Positions 44,666 to 58,149 of a stretch of DNA of 64,000 nucleotides are shown one piece after another. A program made the position numbers and the translations under genes. The stretch is from Calonectria ilicicola (Eukaryota > Ascomycota > Sordariomycetes > Hypocreales > Nectriaceae). The stretch spans positions 5,952,001 through 6,016,000 of the forward strand of contig CP085826.1 in the NCBI GenBank assembly GCA_020809705.1. Direction: 5' to 3'. Below the pieces are notes generated by a model. The model had not been told where the DNA came from. It ran no database searches and worked only from the letters and a program-made list of their open reading frames with translations. Numbering within the stretch: the first letter of the stretch is position 1; each line of letters opens with the position of its first letter.

Positions 44666-47600
44666 ATGCTGGACGGGGCGCGTGCCTTTTGCTGGGCGCA
44701 GCTCAGGGCCATTAAGCCAGCGTTCGTGTCCAAGACGCCGCACTTCAACTTCATTTCGGTCCATTGTGAGTCCCCCCCCTCCTCCAGCTGAGGTTGTGTG
44801 CTGCACCAATGCTTCTCTCGCTGCGAACTGCTCTCTTCAGCGCAGTGGCTGCATCTTTCCCCCACCACAACCACGTGGCGAGCCCCTCTTCAGTTGGCAA
44901 GACCACTGACTCAAAGATGTGCAGACACTATAATCATAGGCGCGACAATTTTGGGATCGATCATCATCTATGCCTCCTCGCCATCCACCGTCCGATACAT
45001 TGACGCCCTCCTATTCGCCAGCGGCGCCAACACACAGGCAGGCCTCAATCCCGATGACCTCAACAAGATCACCACCTTTCAGCAGGTGGTGATCTTCCTG
45101 CTGACCATGATCTCAAATCCCATCACATTGCACAGCTCTGTCGTGTTCCTGCGATTGTATTGGTTCGAAAAGAGGTTTCAGGGCATAGTAAAGGACGCGA
45201 GACAGCGTCGCGGCACCTTGTCTAAGTCTAAGTCACGGGCGCGCAACGAAGAACGCAATGCCGAGGAAGGTGTCAATGGTCGCAGTATCACCGTGGTTCC
45301 CGCCCGTGGCCGGCCGCCCCGAATCACCAACGACGGAATTCTACTCGACGGAAACGAAATCAGCCACTCGCAGGCAGTTGTGGACGAGGACGACTGCTAC
45401 CCGCCCGCTAAGACGGAAATGCACACCAGTTCCGAGAGTGACACCGCCACTGTGTCAAATGGCCGGTCCAATAGCATGGATCTGGGCCCTCTGGATATGC
45501 CTGAACAGGCAGAGAACGGCAGCCACAACGACCAGGGTGTACACGGGCACAATCTCCCATTGCCCACGCCAACGGCCATTTCCTTTGCCGATACTGTTAA
45601 GAGGAGCGACGGCGTAGACGATGACCTCACCAAGTTTCCCCAGAAGCTGCCTAATTCCGAGCACATTGCCATTCTCGAGCGCCAACGCAACCAGGACAAT
45701 GCAAACGAGAGTCTGCGCATCCCGAACCCTCGTGATGCAGAGATGGGAATGGGCCCTCGGCGCGTTGAGGATGGTGAGGCCGAGGACGACGACCACATAA
45801 CTGCGACACGGTCCAATAATGAGAGACAAGGCTTGCAGAGCCCTCGTGAGCGCCGTCCTACCATTATTATCGCTGAGCCTGAGCGACCTACTAGAGACGA
45901 AGTGGCCGACGATGCTAAAACCATCGGCGGCGCGTCGACCAATAATTTCAGGTTGCGAAAGCCCCGAGCATTCAGTCGTGGTCAAAGGTCGGTTCTGGAA
46001 GATAATGAGAGCGGAAGGCCGGTGAGCGCGTTCCGTGCTCGAACGGTTGACACCATCAGGACGGCCTTGGCACGCGACACGGCCAACGAGGCACCCTATC
46101 TCAGCTACACTCCGACCATGGGCCGAAACTCCAACTTCTTGGACCTGACCATTGAACAGCGCGAGGAATTGGGTGGTATCGAGTACCGCTCTCTCAGGAC
46201 CCTGGCTGTAATTTTGATCTGCTATTTCTGGGGTTTCCACATCATCTCAGCAACCTGCCTCTGTGCCTTTATTAGACACAACGAACACTACGGCGCTATT
46301 GTGGATCAAGCATCCGTCGGTCGCCTTTGGTGGGGTATTTTCACATCCAACTCTGTCTTCATGGACTTGGGCTTCACCTTGACCCCCGACAGCATGAACT
46401 CGTTCAACACCTCGGAATATATCATGATGACGACGTGGTTTTTTATCATTATCGGAAATACAGGATTCCCCGTCATGCTCCGCTTCATTATCTGGGCGTT
46501 GTGCAAAATGGTGCCCACCGGTTCTGGTCTTTGGGAGGAGCTTCGCTTTCTCCTTGATCATCCTCGCCGTTGCTTCACCTTGTTATTCCCCTCAAGCGCC
46601 AATTGGTGGCTGTTCTGGATCCTCGTGGGCCTCAACATTATTGATCTGCTTTTCTTCATGGTCCTCGATGTAAGTTTTCCCGATATCTTCTAGCCCTTGG
46701 TCGGCCAATTTACTAACTACTTCCAGCTCCATTCCAGTTCAGTCTCGGATTTACCGGTTCACACACGAATTGCCGACGGTCTCTTCCAGGCAGCCGCTAC
46801 TCGAACGGCGGGTTTCTCCTGCTTTAGCATGTGGGACCTGCATCCTGCCATGCCTGTCCTCTACATGATCATGATGTATATTTCCATCTTCCCCATTGCC
46901 ATCTCTATCCGACGAACCAATGTCTACGAAGAGAAATCTCTGGGTGTATACCATGACAAGAGCGACTATGGCCCAGGTGGTAACATGGAAGCCAACGCGC
47001 TTTCTTACGTCAGCACCCATCTACGGCGTCAACTTTCATTCGATCTGTGGTACGTCTTTGTGGGGTTCTTCTTCCTGGCTATCAGTGAAGGATCCAAGCT
47101 CAAAGAGAAGGAGTTTGACCTCTTTTCCATTCTTTTTGAGGTCATCAGCGCCTATGGCACTGTTGGTCTCAGTATGGGTGGTACAGGCTATAATGCTGCT
47201 CTCTGTTCACAATTCACCGTGGTTGGCAAGCTCATCATTGTCGCCATGCAGATTCGAGGTCGCCACCGTGGTCTCCCGTACGGATTAGATCGAGCCGTCC
47301 TACTTCCCAGTGAGGCTCGATTCGAAAAGGAGGCCGAAATTGACCAGCCTATTCTCGTCCCATCCCGTACAGTGGCGTCGGCATCGGGTGTTGACTACCA
47401 GGCCAATGGCAACACCTCTGGTCGCCGTCGCAGTCTTAGCCGCGGTCCCGAACGAGAAAGGAACAACAGTCACATCATCACGCAGTTCTTGTACCCCGGT
47501 CCAGTCATTCGCAACGATGCTATTCATGGACACCGAAGATCCGCATCAGCAACATCGCAAGACTTCCCGCGAGCCGTCACTGAGCCCATTGGCAGCGAGG

Positions 47601-47683
47601 AAAAAGACGAGCTTGGCCCATTGCGCCCTATTGAGTCTCACGGTGTCCGTCCCCGTAAGACAGAGAACACACCATTGCCCTAA
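44666..47683 (+). CDS. trk1: Trk-family potassium transporter
   Basis: Exons 44666-44765, 44925-46669 and 46727-47683 give 933 residues. The membrane part has the four pore-loop motifs of Trk/Ktr/HKT carriers: SGANTQAGLN (Gly73), SVFMDLGFTLTPDSM (about 510-525), ATRTAGFS (about 640) and SAYGTVGLSMGG (about 760). Between the first and second pore units is a hydrophilic loop of about 350 residues (125-480), rich in Glu, Arg, Asn and Pro, as in fungal Trk1, where it carries regulatory phosphosites. The C terminus is a basic and acidic tail. It takes up K+ across the plasma membrane using the membrane potential. A frame of 44798-46693 would start inside the first intron; the spliced start restores the HFNFISVHYTIII first helix. 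Confidence 0.94.
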
Positions 47684-48429
47684 GAGGGGCTTTGGGCAAC
47701 CCTTTTTCACCTTCCACTCAGTTGGTAATAAATGGTGAAACTCGGGAGATATTCCTCTCCTATTTGTCACTTTCAGCGTCGCTCATCGTTCTGCCACTAC
47801 AATAGAATAGTGACAACCAGGAGTTGGTAACTTTGGGGGCCAATCGATTGATTGTGCCAGGGAGTCTTAAGCCGTCCATCACGAGCAGGACGCATCTATT
47901 TAAATATATGGGTTGGATAAGCAGGAGTTGGATATGGATGGTACGATCATCAAGTTGAAGCGTTTCGCACGTCTCTTGGACACTTTTTTCTACTTTCTTC
48001 CGAGATCACAGGCTCGGCGGCGTCGAAAAGGAATCAAATATTTTGGGAAGGCTCATTTTGTTTCGTCAGTATGATGTTACATATCATGACTTTTATTTTT
48101 TTCAAGTAGAATTTTTAGAAGACAATGCAAATATTGAGGGCCGCCACCGGCCAAAACCCAACGCCGTATCCTTGCCCCATATCCGTCTAAATGGTCCTTG
48201 TAAATCCAATCAAATATTGCCCAATCAGTCTTGATGTCGAGTTGTAGTCATCCTATAAATGGAAGAGTATCTATAATCAAAAATCACAGCAAAAACGCCT
48301 CGCCTCTCGAAATTCACTCGATTCTCCGTATCCAGCCAGATACTATCCCAACCTCGGGAGAACATGCAATGGGATATTTCTTTTTTTTTCCTATCAATCC
48401 AACATGTTTTGGATGAAATGGAAACCTTT
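47684..48429. other. Intergenic between convergent genes
   Basis: About 750 bases of presumed 3' sequence for trk1 and the VPS9 gene. AT-rich around 48.05-48.15 kb. No gene. Confidence 0.5.
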
Positions 48430-50727
48430 CTATTTCGTTTCAAAGGCACCAATGTCTTTTAATGCACCAGCCAAGCGACGATAATCTCGTAACAAATCGA
48501 GAACTTCGCCGAGTCTCAGCTCGCCGGGCGTCTGAATCTCCATAAACCGCTTGTTAGGGGGTGCAATCTTTGGAATCTCCTTCGGAGGCAAAGCGGCTGC
48601 GATGTCGGGGAAAGCCTAATAAGACCATGTTAGCTATTATGCCGGTTGAAATTTTGGAGGATAAACCTACGGTTCCAAGGTCGCCCCCGTCAGCTGGTTT
48701 GGTTTCCTTAGTCTCCTTGACCTCCTTAGCCACAGGGGTTGAAGGCCCTGCCGTTGCCGCCCGCCCAAAGCCACGAATCATGCCAATACTGGGCAAGCGG
48801 TTCATGGGGTTGAATGTGTTGCCCAGATTGCGCATCTGTTCAAGCATAGCAGGGCTCTGGCCTGTTGGTGGAGTCTGGGTCGCACCGCGAGACTCTTCCG
48901 TCGCAAAAAGGACCTTTTTGTTGGAACTAGCGCTTCGCCCACTGCGGTTGCTGTCGGTACTGTGGTCACGTCGACCGCCAATGAGGTTCAAAACACGGTC
49001 TTCACGTTGGCCAGGGCGTTTCTGCGTTTCGACATCGTCAGGGAGTATAAGATTGGCCCTTTCGGCATCTTCCTCTTCCAGAGGTGGCGTGCTAACAAGT
49101 TTGCGAGCATCATCAAGAGTTCTAGGAACCACAATTGATTCCCGGGGGCCATCTTGGTGTTCTCGTAGCTTACCCACTAAGAATTTATAACTATCCCCCA
49201 GGCTGTTAGAAATAGTCTTCAGGCCCTGGTCAGCCGTATTAAAGACAGCGTCGCTTGCAGCTCCAAAGGCCTGCGCTGGCGTATTGACGAGGTCGCTCAG
49301 TCGTCTATTGCGCAAAGTAGTTGTCGCCTTGAGCCCCCCTGGTGACTCAGCAGGCTTTGCTGCAGTGGCATTCTCGGTGGATGTTTCTGGGGCGCTTTGA
49401 GTTGGTGCTGCCCCTTGTTGGTATGCGGGTGGAAATGTTTCTGCGGTAGGGCTCGCGCTTTTAGCTGGACCAGAAGGTTGTTCATCCGCACGCAGAGTAG
49501 CCAGGTCGACGGTCTCTAGAAAGCTAATGGCAGCTTCCAGGTTGGTCAGGCAGTAAGCCGCTTCTCCAGTAAGTTTGGGCTCCCATCGGAAATTCTGAAT
49601 GAAGTGCATGTCGCTGATAACATGAAGGTTCTCTGGTGGCAAGGTAATGAGGGTGTAGATGAGCATCGGCATAATCTCATCTGCAGACGCTGATGGGTGG
49701 AAGTGTGCTAAAGTATCAACAATGCTTCTATGAGCAGCTTTGAGGTGGTTAAGCTTGCCAAGAGGGTATCTCTTTTGCGTCATCATGGCCAGATCTCTTC
49801 TTGCCTGCTCAAGCTTCTTCTTAATCTCGTCCAATTTAGCTGCAGTAGCTTCGGCAGACTGGTTGGCATCATCGCCAAGATCAACACCCAGGTCAGTGGG
49901 GTCGATTCCAACTAGGGACAGAGCCGCCGTCTTGGAGCGAAGCTTGTCATCCTGTGCCTCATCCTGCGTGCTTCGGTGTCGATAGATGCGCTCGTAGATA
50001 CCTTCGCATAGCCGACGTTCGACAGCTTCCTCTAGCAAGCCTCTTTTTGCTTCAAGCGCCTTTCTCGCACGCTTCTTGTTTGCAAGTTCATCGGCCGTAA
50101 TCATTTGCTGTTCCGGTTCCGCTTTTTTTTCCATGATGCTCAGGGCGCTTGCCTTGGACCGCAAACGGCTAGCAGCAGAGGAAATCGAGGAGGCGGAGGG
50201 TGAGGGCGAAACATCTCGGCTCGCCTTTGTAGCAAGTGCGTTTATGTGAGTGTTGATATTTGCAGATGCACTTGCGTAAAACTCTTGGAAAAGCTGCGAC
50301 AGCCGCTCAATGGAGGGCGGGGTGGGGTGAACCTTGGCAGATAGTGAATCGACGAAGCTGGACACGATTAGACGATGTCAGGGACGACTATAGTTGCGAC
50401 GACGGTTTACCTGTCGGTCAGGGTGATGAGCTCAATAGGTAATATGTCGAGCTCTATGGAAGCTCGGGTAACCTCAAAGGCGTCATCGGGATCCGAGTTG
50501 TCTGCATTGTCAAAGGCATCGGGGGAATCGGTGGCATGGGGGCTGAGGGTGTACGAGTTCGCGGTCGTAGGTGTGTTCGCAATAGTATGGGCTCGCTTGG
50601 GCACCTGCAGGCGATCGCTGTCGTCGGAAGCTGCGGCCTGGACAGTCTGAAGCGGGGAGTCGGAAACGACACGAGGGGCGGCGGACGGGCGAGCTGTCGA
50701 GCTCCTAGCGGGGCTTGGGGGAGCCAT
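48430..50727 (-). CDS. VPS9-domain protein, probable Rab5-type GEF
   Basis: Exons 50727-50411, 50357-48671 and 48615-48430 on the minus strand give 729 residues. Residues 1-105 are Ser/Ala/Pro-rich; a helical segment precedes the VPS9 domain at about 245-395 (KLRSKTAALSLVGI, then LKAAHRSIVDTLAHFHPSASADEIMPMLIYTLI and EAAYCLTNLEAAISFLE). The catalytic aspartate (Asp332) and tyrosine (Tyr374) of Rabex-5/Vps9 are present. The rest is low-complexity with an acidic/basic regulatory look. The last intron (48616-48670) has GTAGGT donor and ATTAG acceptor; splicing replaces a short tail with a conserved-looking 61 residues (AFPDIAAALPPKEIPKIAPPNK...LRDYRRLAGALKDIG). It should activate Rab5-like GTPases in endosomal traffic. 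Upstream ATGs at 50757 and 50787 are alternative starts. Confidence 0.9.
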
Positions 50728-53700
50728 GAGCCTGTGTGCAGAGCTGTAGACAATCATTGTGAGCTTCCACGATGTTGAGCTGTGCAAGCAGTGCCAAGGC
50801 GGCAGGCGAACGGGGGCGAGGTGAGATCAGATGTGACACATACCGAATGTTTAACAAGTCGGCATCAAGACAATGGCCGAGAGCGAGATGGAAGATGATG
50901 CAAGGGCCGACGTGTCCGCAAACTCAAATGGAAACCCCGAGGAATGGGTGAGACGCGACGTTGCCTTGGTGGCTCATATGCAGCTGGCTTCTAGCTTACT
51001 CTGGCTCTGAGCAGCAGCAACGGGCATACGTGGACTTGCTTGATCGCAGCGAGATGTTGCGTTGCGAAGGTCGAGTGGACGGATGCGGACGTGCATGTCC
51101 CCTCGCTAAGTCCCTTGACTGGGGGTGCATGATCAAGTCACGCACGATAAGCTACTTCCCTGAACTCCTTATCTTAACTCAGTTGGTCCGCAGCGCCGCT
51201 TTTACTCTCCCCCAGCCTCCACTGATGACGACGCAACCAGCAACGTTTCACTTTGTTCCATGGAATTCATGCATGCCGCGCATAATTGGAGTAGATAAAT
51301 AATACATAATACTAGTGCTCTTTCTCATCCTGCACATCGAAAGCAGAGTCGGCATTAAGCATGGCGAACAAAAATAGATCCCCAAATGTTCTCAATCCTA
51401 CTAGCTTATGACGCCGCTCTAACCCGTCACTAATTAAAGTCTTCTGGAACTGTGCACTTCCATTGTGCACTACCACGACTCGGGCTCGCCGTCAGGAAGG
51501 CATTTTCAACACCACTCTATATCTTTCTAATAATTTCTCAAATCCCAAAGCACATACGTAGGTAGGCAGTGTTTGAGCTACCCAAGCCAACTCAGTGGAG
51601 CATCAGGCACGTCATCCATATCTAACTAACTTAAACCCAGTTTTCTCCTAGCTGCATATCTAGATTCGCAGAGTGATTCGTATCTTCTAATATGCATGAA
51701 TTGCCACGACTATAATTGAGAGACTAAATAGAATCGAGTATTTACGGGTTACCTGCTCAAGGTTCAATGGATAGGTTAAAAAAAAAGTCCAGATAATATG
51801 GTGCGAACAAGCATGATGCCGCAGGAGTTATCCTCAGAGTTTATGCAGACCAGATGGGGCATTCCTTCGGAAGGTTGACGAAACCTTCCCAGAAATTTTG
51901 TTATGGCGGAGCATAGTCAGGACTCTATTTATATACAATACACCCCTTGAAAGATTGTCCCCTGTGACTTCCGTACCTTTCGCAGTATGGAACTCAACCG
52001 CCTGAAGATATTAATATGACAGTCAAGGAAAGAAAATAAATAAATAAATAAATAAATAATAATAAACCTGATGCATAAATTGCTCATTTAGTTTATTTAT
52101 ATAATATTTATTTATTCAAAATTTGGCTGGAAGATGATGGGAAAAGGTAGAGGGGGTACAATCTTTCAGGGATTGTACTGTATATGATGAGCACAGGAAC
52201 AGAGGCGGTAAAGAAAGCCGCCGCGGCATACAATAATGGAATCCATGGCACACATTGCAAATTTCCCTCTGCCTCATGCCCTTTCTTCCCCAGCGTCATG
52301 ATTTATTTCCGCGGCAGTGTACCATGTTTTCAATTACCCACTGGGATGACAAGCTCTTACCCCGATGGTTCGTTTGCCACCACACCAATCCAACGCTGAG
52401 CTTTGAATGCCATGGTAAATGCCGAGCAGCATCGTAGCTCGAAAGTGAGATCACAAGGACGCATCAAGGAGCAGACAAATGGTGACCATGGAAATTGGGG
52501 CTTTTCACCAGCTCCGCCGAAATACATACAGGCGGTGAAAGTAGTCTCCTTCCGGGTTTCTTCACACATCCCCTGCCTCAGCTTCAACCCACCAAACAAC
52601 CCATCTCGAGAAATGTTCTCTACAGCCACTGTCCCAAGTGACCGCTTACCCCACCAGTACACTGACGCGAGATCTTACAGAACAGAGCAAGGACCTTTTG
52701 AACGACCCCAACTTCTCCAATTCGAATGATTTGCATAATATCGTCGTTGGGGATCGGCAAATCGCTGGGTTCGAGTCGTACCGATGCACCACCACACTAT
52801 GCCGCCTTATCCTCGGTAAACCCGATGGTGCCTAGACTAGCGGTATGCAGGGGAAGAAACCCTCCAGGGCATGCCGCCATCCGTGCCTTGGTTTGCGATC
52901 TATAACTTGTGATTCCTCAAATTTGGGCCCGAGGCGGACAGGATTCCACAGATAATTTCGACCCGATATCCAACTTGGGCCATCCTGGTTGCAAGAGGGC
53001 TTCCAAGATGGAATACCAAATCAGTGTTGCCCATTTTGGCGCCGGTACTACCCCCTTCCCCACAGCGGTAGCTATCCTGGTTACCCCGCGCACTACCCAC
53101 TGGAGCGGAGCCCTGAGATTGACGAAGATGGCTCATGGCGAATGAGCACAGATCTGAATCCAAGTAGTGTGAGCCTGTCCGTGCAAGTTCCATAGGCCTG
53201 GCCCGCATTGGCTATGAGTGTCGTGACCTGTCATCAAACAGTCACCGAGGTTTTCCTTTTCTAGAATATTGCTTTCAGCAAGCCTCTGGTCAATTGGATC
53301 AACAACACCTCCTGTTTCCCATCTTACCAGTGAAAATAGAACGAGCTCGGTTTTTGTCTCAGCTCTTGCTTCTCTTCCTGTCAAACATTGCCTGTGGGTT
53401 ATCTCATTGAACCGGGCTCCCAATATCTACAATCCAGACTTCCAGAGCAATGGGCAGGTCAAGCCAGGCCAGGCCGGGTCAGGTTGGCAGCCATCTCACG
53501 TATCTCAGTGCCCCCAATGCGCTATGCGGGGCCCCACACAGAGCGCCCCGGGTACCACCAACCATGGCCTTCAGAGTCCTCCCGCCTCTGTAGCATGGGC
53601 CGGCGTCCCAAACCGTCGCTGGCGCCTCTCCGCTGCCCGTCGATCGGTCGCGGTAAAGTCGAAGCCGAAGTTGGAGAGGGGTGAGAATTGGAGAACCGAG

Positions 53701-53954
53701 CTGACCCTGAGCTGATGCTTTAGCCGGGCAACCGAGACAGTGGATATGAATTGTTGCTTTTCAACACCATCCTCTTCCCTCCCATCTCTCTCCTTCAACT
53801 TCGCCCAGCACGCCCCCTTTGCCCCCTGCGCCTCGTCTTCGGTCTCGTCTCTCTGCCCTTCCTCGCTACCGTGTTCTTCATTTTCCTTAGACAGCGAACC
53901 CAGGCTCCTCGAAAGACGTAGATAAAGCCAGAGCGCAGTCATTTCGTAGCCACC
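50728..53954. other. 3.2 kb gene-free gap
   Basis: No supported gene. AT-rich at about 51.3-52.2 kb with an AAAT microsatellite; GC-richer with short chance frames from 52.8 kb. The far right end is the promoter of the acyl-CoA ligase, with pyrimidine-rich sequence from 53755. Confidence 0.5.
52033..52066 (+). repeat. (AAAT)n microsatellite
   Basis: About seven AAAT units followed by AAT units. Confidence 0.9.
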
Positions 53955-55867
53955 ATGTCCAGCCCTCCGTCGCGAATCCGCTCCATCCTCAACCACCTCC
54001 GACCTCACCCTCAAGCTCCTACAAACTTCCACACCCTCTCACCCACCTTCTTCCTCGAGCGTGCCGCTTCCATTGAGCCCAATGCCGAAGCCATCGTCCA
54101 CATTACAGCCAACGGTGCAACCCTCCGTCGCAACTACGCCGAATTTGCGGATCGCGCCCGCGGCCTCGCCTACTACTTCCTAAAGCACGGTTACCGCCGC
54201 GTAGGCATTCTAGCCCCCAACACGCCAGCGTTCCTCGAGTCCATATATGGTATCGTGGCTGCCGGCGCCGTCATCGTCCCCGTCAATTACCGTCTAAAAC
54301 AAGACGACATCGACTACATCTTTGACTATGGCGAGGTTGATGTAATCATCGTCGATAATGAGTTTCTTGGTTTGCTAGATCAATTCCGCAAAAATCACAG
54401 CAATGTTCCCCTCATTGTGGATCTTGTAAGGGCTTCCTCGACTTGCGATAGTGATTCCATGCTAACTAAGCGTTTTCAGGATACGGACGCTACCGAAGGC
54501 CAGCTAAGCGGCCCGTTTGACGAGGCCATCTTGGAAGGCTTGACCCACGATCATGATACGGGTGCGCAAGGGTGGGCTGGCCTCCATTCACAAGCGAGAA
54601 GCGAAGACGATATGCTTGCCATTCCATTCACTTCAGGCACAACCTCTCGGCCCAAGGGCGTGGTATACACTCACCGCGGCGCATATCTAGCGGCTATGGC
54701 CAACATTATCGAGTCTGGTCTCAATAACGGGCGGTGCAAATATCTCTGGACCCTTCCCATGTAAGTTTCCCCCCGCAGCTATAAAGGCCCAATTGTTGAT
54801 CCAAAGCAGGTTCCATGCCATAGGCTGGACATTTCCCTGGTCAACCGTTGCCGTGCGCGGTGTCAACGTATGTCTGAGAAAGATCGACTACCCACTGATT
54901 TGGAAACTTTTGAAACAAGAGGGCATCACCCACTTTAATGCCGCCCCAACAGTGAACACGCTGCTAGTGGCGGCCAAGGAGGCTGAGAAATTGCCCAACG
55001 AGGTGCGGGTGACTGTTGCAGCTAGTCCCCCGAGTGGACATCTCTTTGAGCAAATGGTAAAGTACCCCTCTCGCTCTCCAGTTCAATTGACTAACACGAT
55101 TCAAGACTAAACTTAACCTTATCCCCGTCCATGTATACGGAATGACAGGTTCGAGGATCCCAACCTAAATCCAACTACAAGTTATACTCACATTCATCTT
55201 AGAAACATACGGCCCCATCACCAAATGCTACACGCTACCTGAGTGGGACAACCTTCCCCCACAGGAGAAATATGCCAAGATGGCTCGGCAAGGCCATGGC
55301 TTCATCACCAGTCTACCAATCCGAGTCATCAAGCCAGATCAGCCCAGTGGTGTTCTTGTCGATGTCGCCAAGGATGGAAAGGAAATTGGTGAAATTGTCT
55401 TCCTCGGAAACATTTGCGCCAAGGGCTACTACAAGGATCCCGAGGCCACACGGCAGTTGTTTGCAGGCGGTGTCCTCCACTCGGGTGACCTTGCCGTCTG
55501 GCACCCTGATGGTAGCGCTCAGATCCTAGACCGCTCAAAGGATATCATCATTTCCGGGGGTGAGAACATCTCCTCCGTTGCTCTCGAGGGTATGCTCGTC
55601 CAGCATCCCGATATCCTCGAGGCCGGCGTCGTTGCTGTACCCGACTCTCATTGGGGAGAGCGTCCCAAGGCCTATGTGACCGTCAAGGAGGGCAGAGTAG
55701 TCACAGGCGGTGCGGTCATTACATGGGCCAAGGAGCAAAGCGATATCAGCAGGTTCATGGTTCCCCGCGAGGTAGAGATTGTCGACGAGTTGCCCAAGAC
55801 GAGCACAGGCAAGATTCGCAAAAATGTTCTGAGGGAGTGGGCCAAGCATGGCAAGAGCAAGGAGTAA
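53955..55867 (+). CDS. AMP-forming acyl-CoA ligase (ANL superfamily)
   Basis: Five exons, 53955-54425, 54480-54760, 54810-55056, 55106-55148 and 55203-55867, give 568 residues. The adenylation core is present: FTSGTTSRPKG at 207-217 (P-loop), PMFHAIGWTFPW, the exon-4 joined VHVYGMTETYGP motif, HSGDLAVWHPDG (ATP ribose-binding Asp), DRSKDIIISGGENIS hinge and KTSTGKIRK with the catalytic lysine. A medium-chain or aromatic carboxylic acid CoA ligase is likely; substrate cannot be read. The C terminus KHGKSKE has no PTS1 signal, and the N terminus is not clearly mitochondrial. Exon 4 is only 43 bases. The first intron is open and a multiple of three (54 bases). Confidence 0.94.
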
Positions 55868-56269
55868 AGGATGGATAGATGGATTGATTTTTAGACCGCC
55901 TGGAGTCCAGCTTTCGTACATATGGACGTTTGCAGTGCAATCCTTGAAAGATCACACCCCATCTATTGTTCTCCACCATCCCCGACTAATACTGGATAAA
56001 TAAGCATTGGCTAAATAAAACAAATTAGACATGAATATTTTCTCATATATTTTGTCTACTTCTCTTTTCATTTCTATTTTTGCTAGCAAATTAATGCTTT
56101 AGGGCAGCTGAGCTCTATGGCATCGAATGTGAAGATGTTAGAAGGGCATAATCACTCAAGAAGCGCATTATAAATAGCTGCCCAGGTGGTATCTTGAAGG
56201 TCCATCCACTTGGACATCGGGGTGAGTCGGCCTCCGGGTACCGATTTCGCCAACTATCCCATACCCCCT
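55868..56269. other. Intergenic between convergent genes
   Basis: About 400 bases, AT-rich at 55.99-56.10 kb, presumed 3' sequence of both flanking genes. Confidence 0.5.
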
Positions 56270-57313
56270 TCACCCTTGCGCATTAGCAGGGAATCTCGCC
56301 CCCTTGACACCTTCATCCAGTGCATCCAATTTATACATGTCTGCACTCTCTAATGAGAAATCAAACACATCAGAATTCTCACGAATGCGTTCTTGATCCC
56401 CACTCTTGGGGAGTGGAACCCAGCCTTTTTGAAGGGCATAACGTATAAGCACTTGGGCTGGTGATTTTCTGTGCTCTATTGCGATTTCCCCTAGCACAGC
56501 GTCATCCAAACGAGCCCCTGTTGCGAGTGGGCTGTATGCTTGGATGACAATGTTATGTGAGCGGCAGTATGACACGAGGCTGCGCTGTTGACACCAAGGG
56601 TGGAGCTTTGATAAGTGTTATCACAAGTTTCCCTTTGAAAAAAAATAGAAGAAATGGAAAAGAAATAAGGCGGTAGATTAGGGAACCGCACGCAAGCTGA
56701 ATCTAGGTGTGGGGAAACTTGCCTCGATCTGGTTCACGCATGGTGGCCAGATAGTTGCGTAGTCACGCATTTCCTCGAGATGGCTAACGTGGAAGTTGCT
56801 CACACCAATGTTTTTGGCTTTGCCCTCTGAATGCAATCTCTCCATGGCAGCCCAAAGCTTCATACGATGCTCACGAGATGGCCCGGGTATATGAATCAAT
56901 AAAAGGTCGACATAGCTATCATCCTCGTCGCCTGCAATACGAGCAACGCTCTCCTTGACACTGTGGTATATTGCATCATACCCACCTATTTCAGCAACGT
57001 GACCATCGCCATTCGCCTCTTTTCGGCGACGAGACCTGGGACTTCCAACTTTAGTCGTGAGGAATACATGATGGCGGTCAAGGTTAGACCGCCGCATAGC
57101 TTCACGGACTAAGTGGCTATTAAGATACAAGTCTGCCGAATCAATGTGCCTGTAGCCCGTATCTAATGCATGGAGACAGGAATCGATGCAGGATTCTCCA
57201 CGGAGTTTGTAGACACCAAAGCCGATCCGAGGAATAGAGCTGCCCGTGCTGGAAAGTGGTATGCGATCGTTGATGGAGAACGACACTGATGGTGTGGAGA
57301 AGTTGTCCTCCAT
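56270..57313 (-). CDS. Aldo-keto reductase with a GC-AG intron
   Basis: Exons 57313-56723 and 56605-56270 on the minus strand give 308 residues. The AKR fold is clear: PRIGFGVYKL, DTGYRHIDSADLY with catalytic Asp58 and Tyr63, FLTTKVG with Lys88, LLLIHIPGP with His141, KNIGVSNFHVSHLEEM, and LPKSGDQERIREN for the NADP phosphate. The intron donor is GC (GAG/GCAAGT) with AAAG acceptor; it joins NQIE to LHPWCQQRSLV, the strongly conserved AKR segment, whereas reading through stops soon after. An extra charged loop (residues 91-112) follows the lysine motif. It likely reduces small aldehydes or ketones with NADPH. Confidence 0.92.
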
Positions 57314-58149
57314 AGCTCTGAGTCGAGGTAGGAGTAGGAATGACGATGAATACGATTAAAACTAAACTGCACTACTATACTCACAGTATAATATCAGTTA
57401 GTAAATCACTTTCACGCCGGGTGACTCAACAGAGAGTAGTGGTGATGAATTAGTGAGTGTGCTGTCTGCATAGAGAACGTCCAGGGTAGTCGAATGAGCA
57501 GGGTTGCAGTCAGAAAAACAAGGCGCTATTGTGCAGGCATACAGCTGTGAGCTGGTGGAGCCGGGAGCTGGTGCCTAACCAACGGGGGCCTTGGACCTGG
57601 GCAGGGCTGCCAGGACACTCGGCGATAGACGCCGCTAGAAGATGCCATGGAAGTTTACAGACTGTCCATGATGCATGCTATTTTTTGGTTTGTTTTTGTT
57701 TTGCCCAGCTGTAATTCATGCGTTGCGACGATGCACTCGCACGTGGATGCTTGCATCATGACACAATCTTATCTTTCTCCTCTTCTCCTCTCCAATTTCT
57801 CTTTTTTTCTTCGTCCTTCTCTCTGAATCTCTGGTACATCAGGCACATCATCGTTGAAGTTCCAGAAGCCCCCACCAATCTGTCGACGTTTGTGGAAACT
57901 CAGTGTCGTCACCAGTGCACTGACAGCCCACCAGCCCACTTCTGTCACTGCAACCAAGAAGCGTCATCCTGCTTCGCTGTTGTGTCTACGACCCTCGCTA
58001 TTCCTCCTTCGCTTCTCTCCTCCCCGAACCTCTCCTCTTACCTTTATTCTCCCTGGCCATTTAAATAGTGCTCACCGCACATCTCGCCCCCCAAGGCGCT
58101 AGTTTTTTATTTATTCTTCATACTCATTGAGCCGCCTTTACAAGCTACC
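57314..58149. other. Divergent promoter region
   Basis: About 840 bases between the divergent starts of the aldo-keto reductase and GFA-domain genes. Nothing specific identified; CT-rich from 57770. Confidence 0.5.

Noticed and set aside
44798..46693. 631-codon frame as an independent Trk start
   Set aside because: Its first 40 residues are intron-derived; splicing from 44666 gives the proper first helix and pore loop.
52765..52785. GGTTCGAGTC, resembling a tRNA B box
   Set aside because: The flanking bases cannot form a T-arm or acceptor stem and no A box lies at the right distance.
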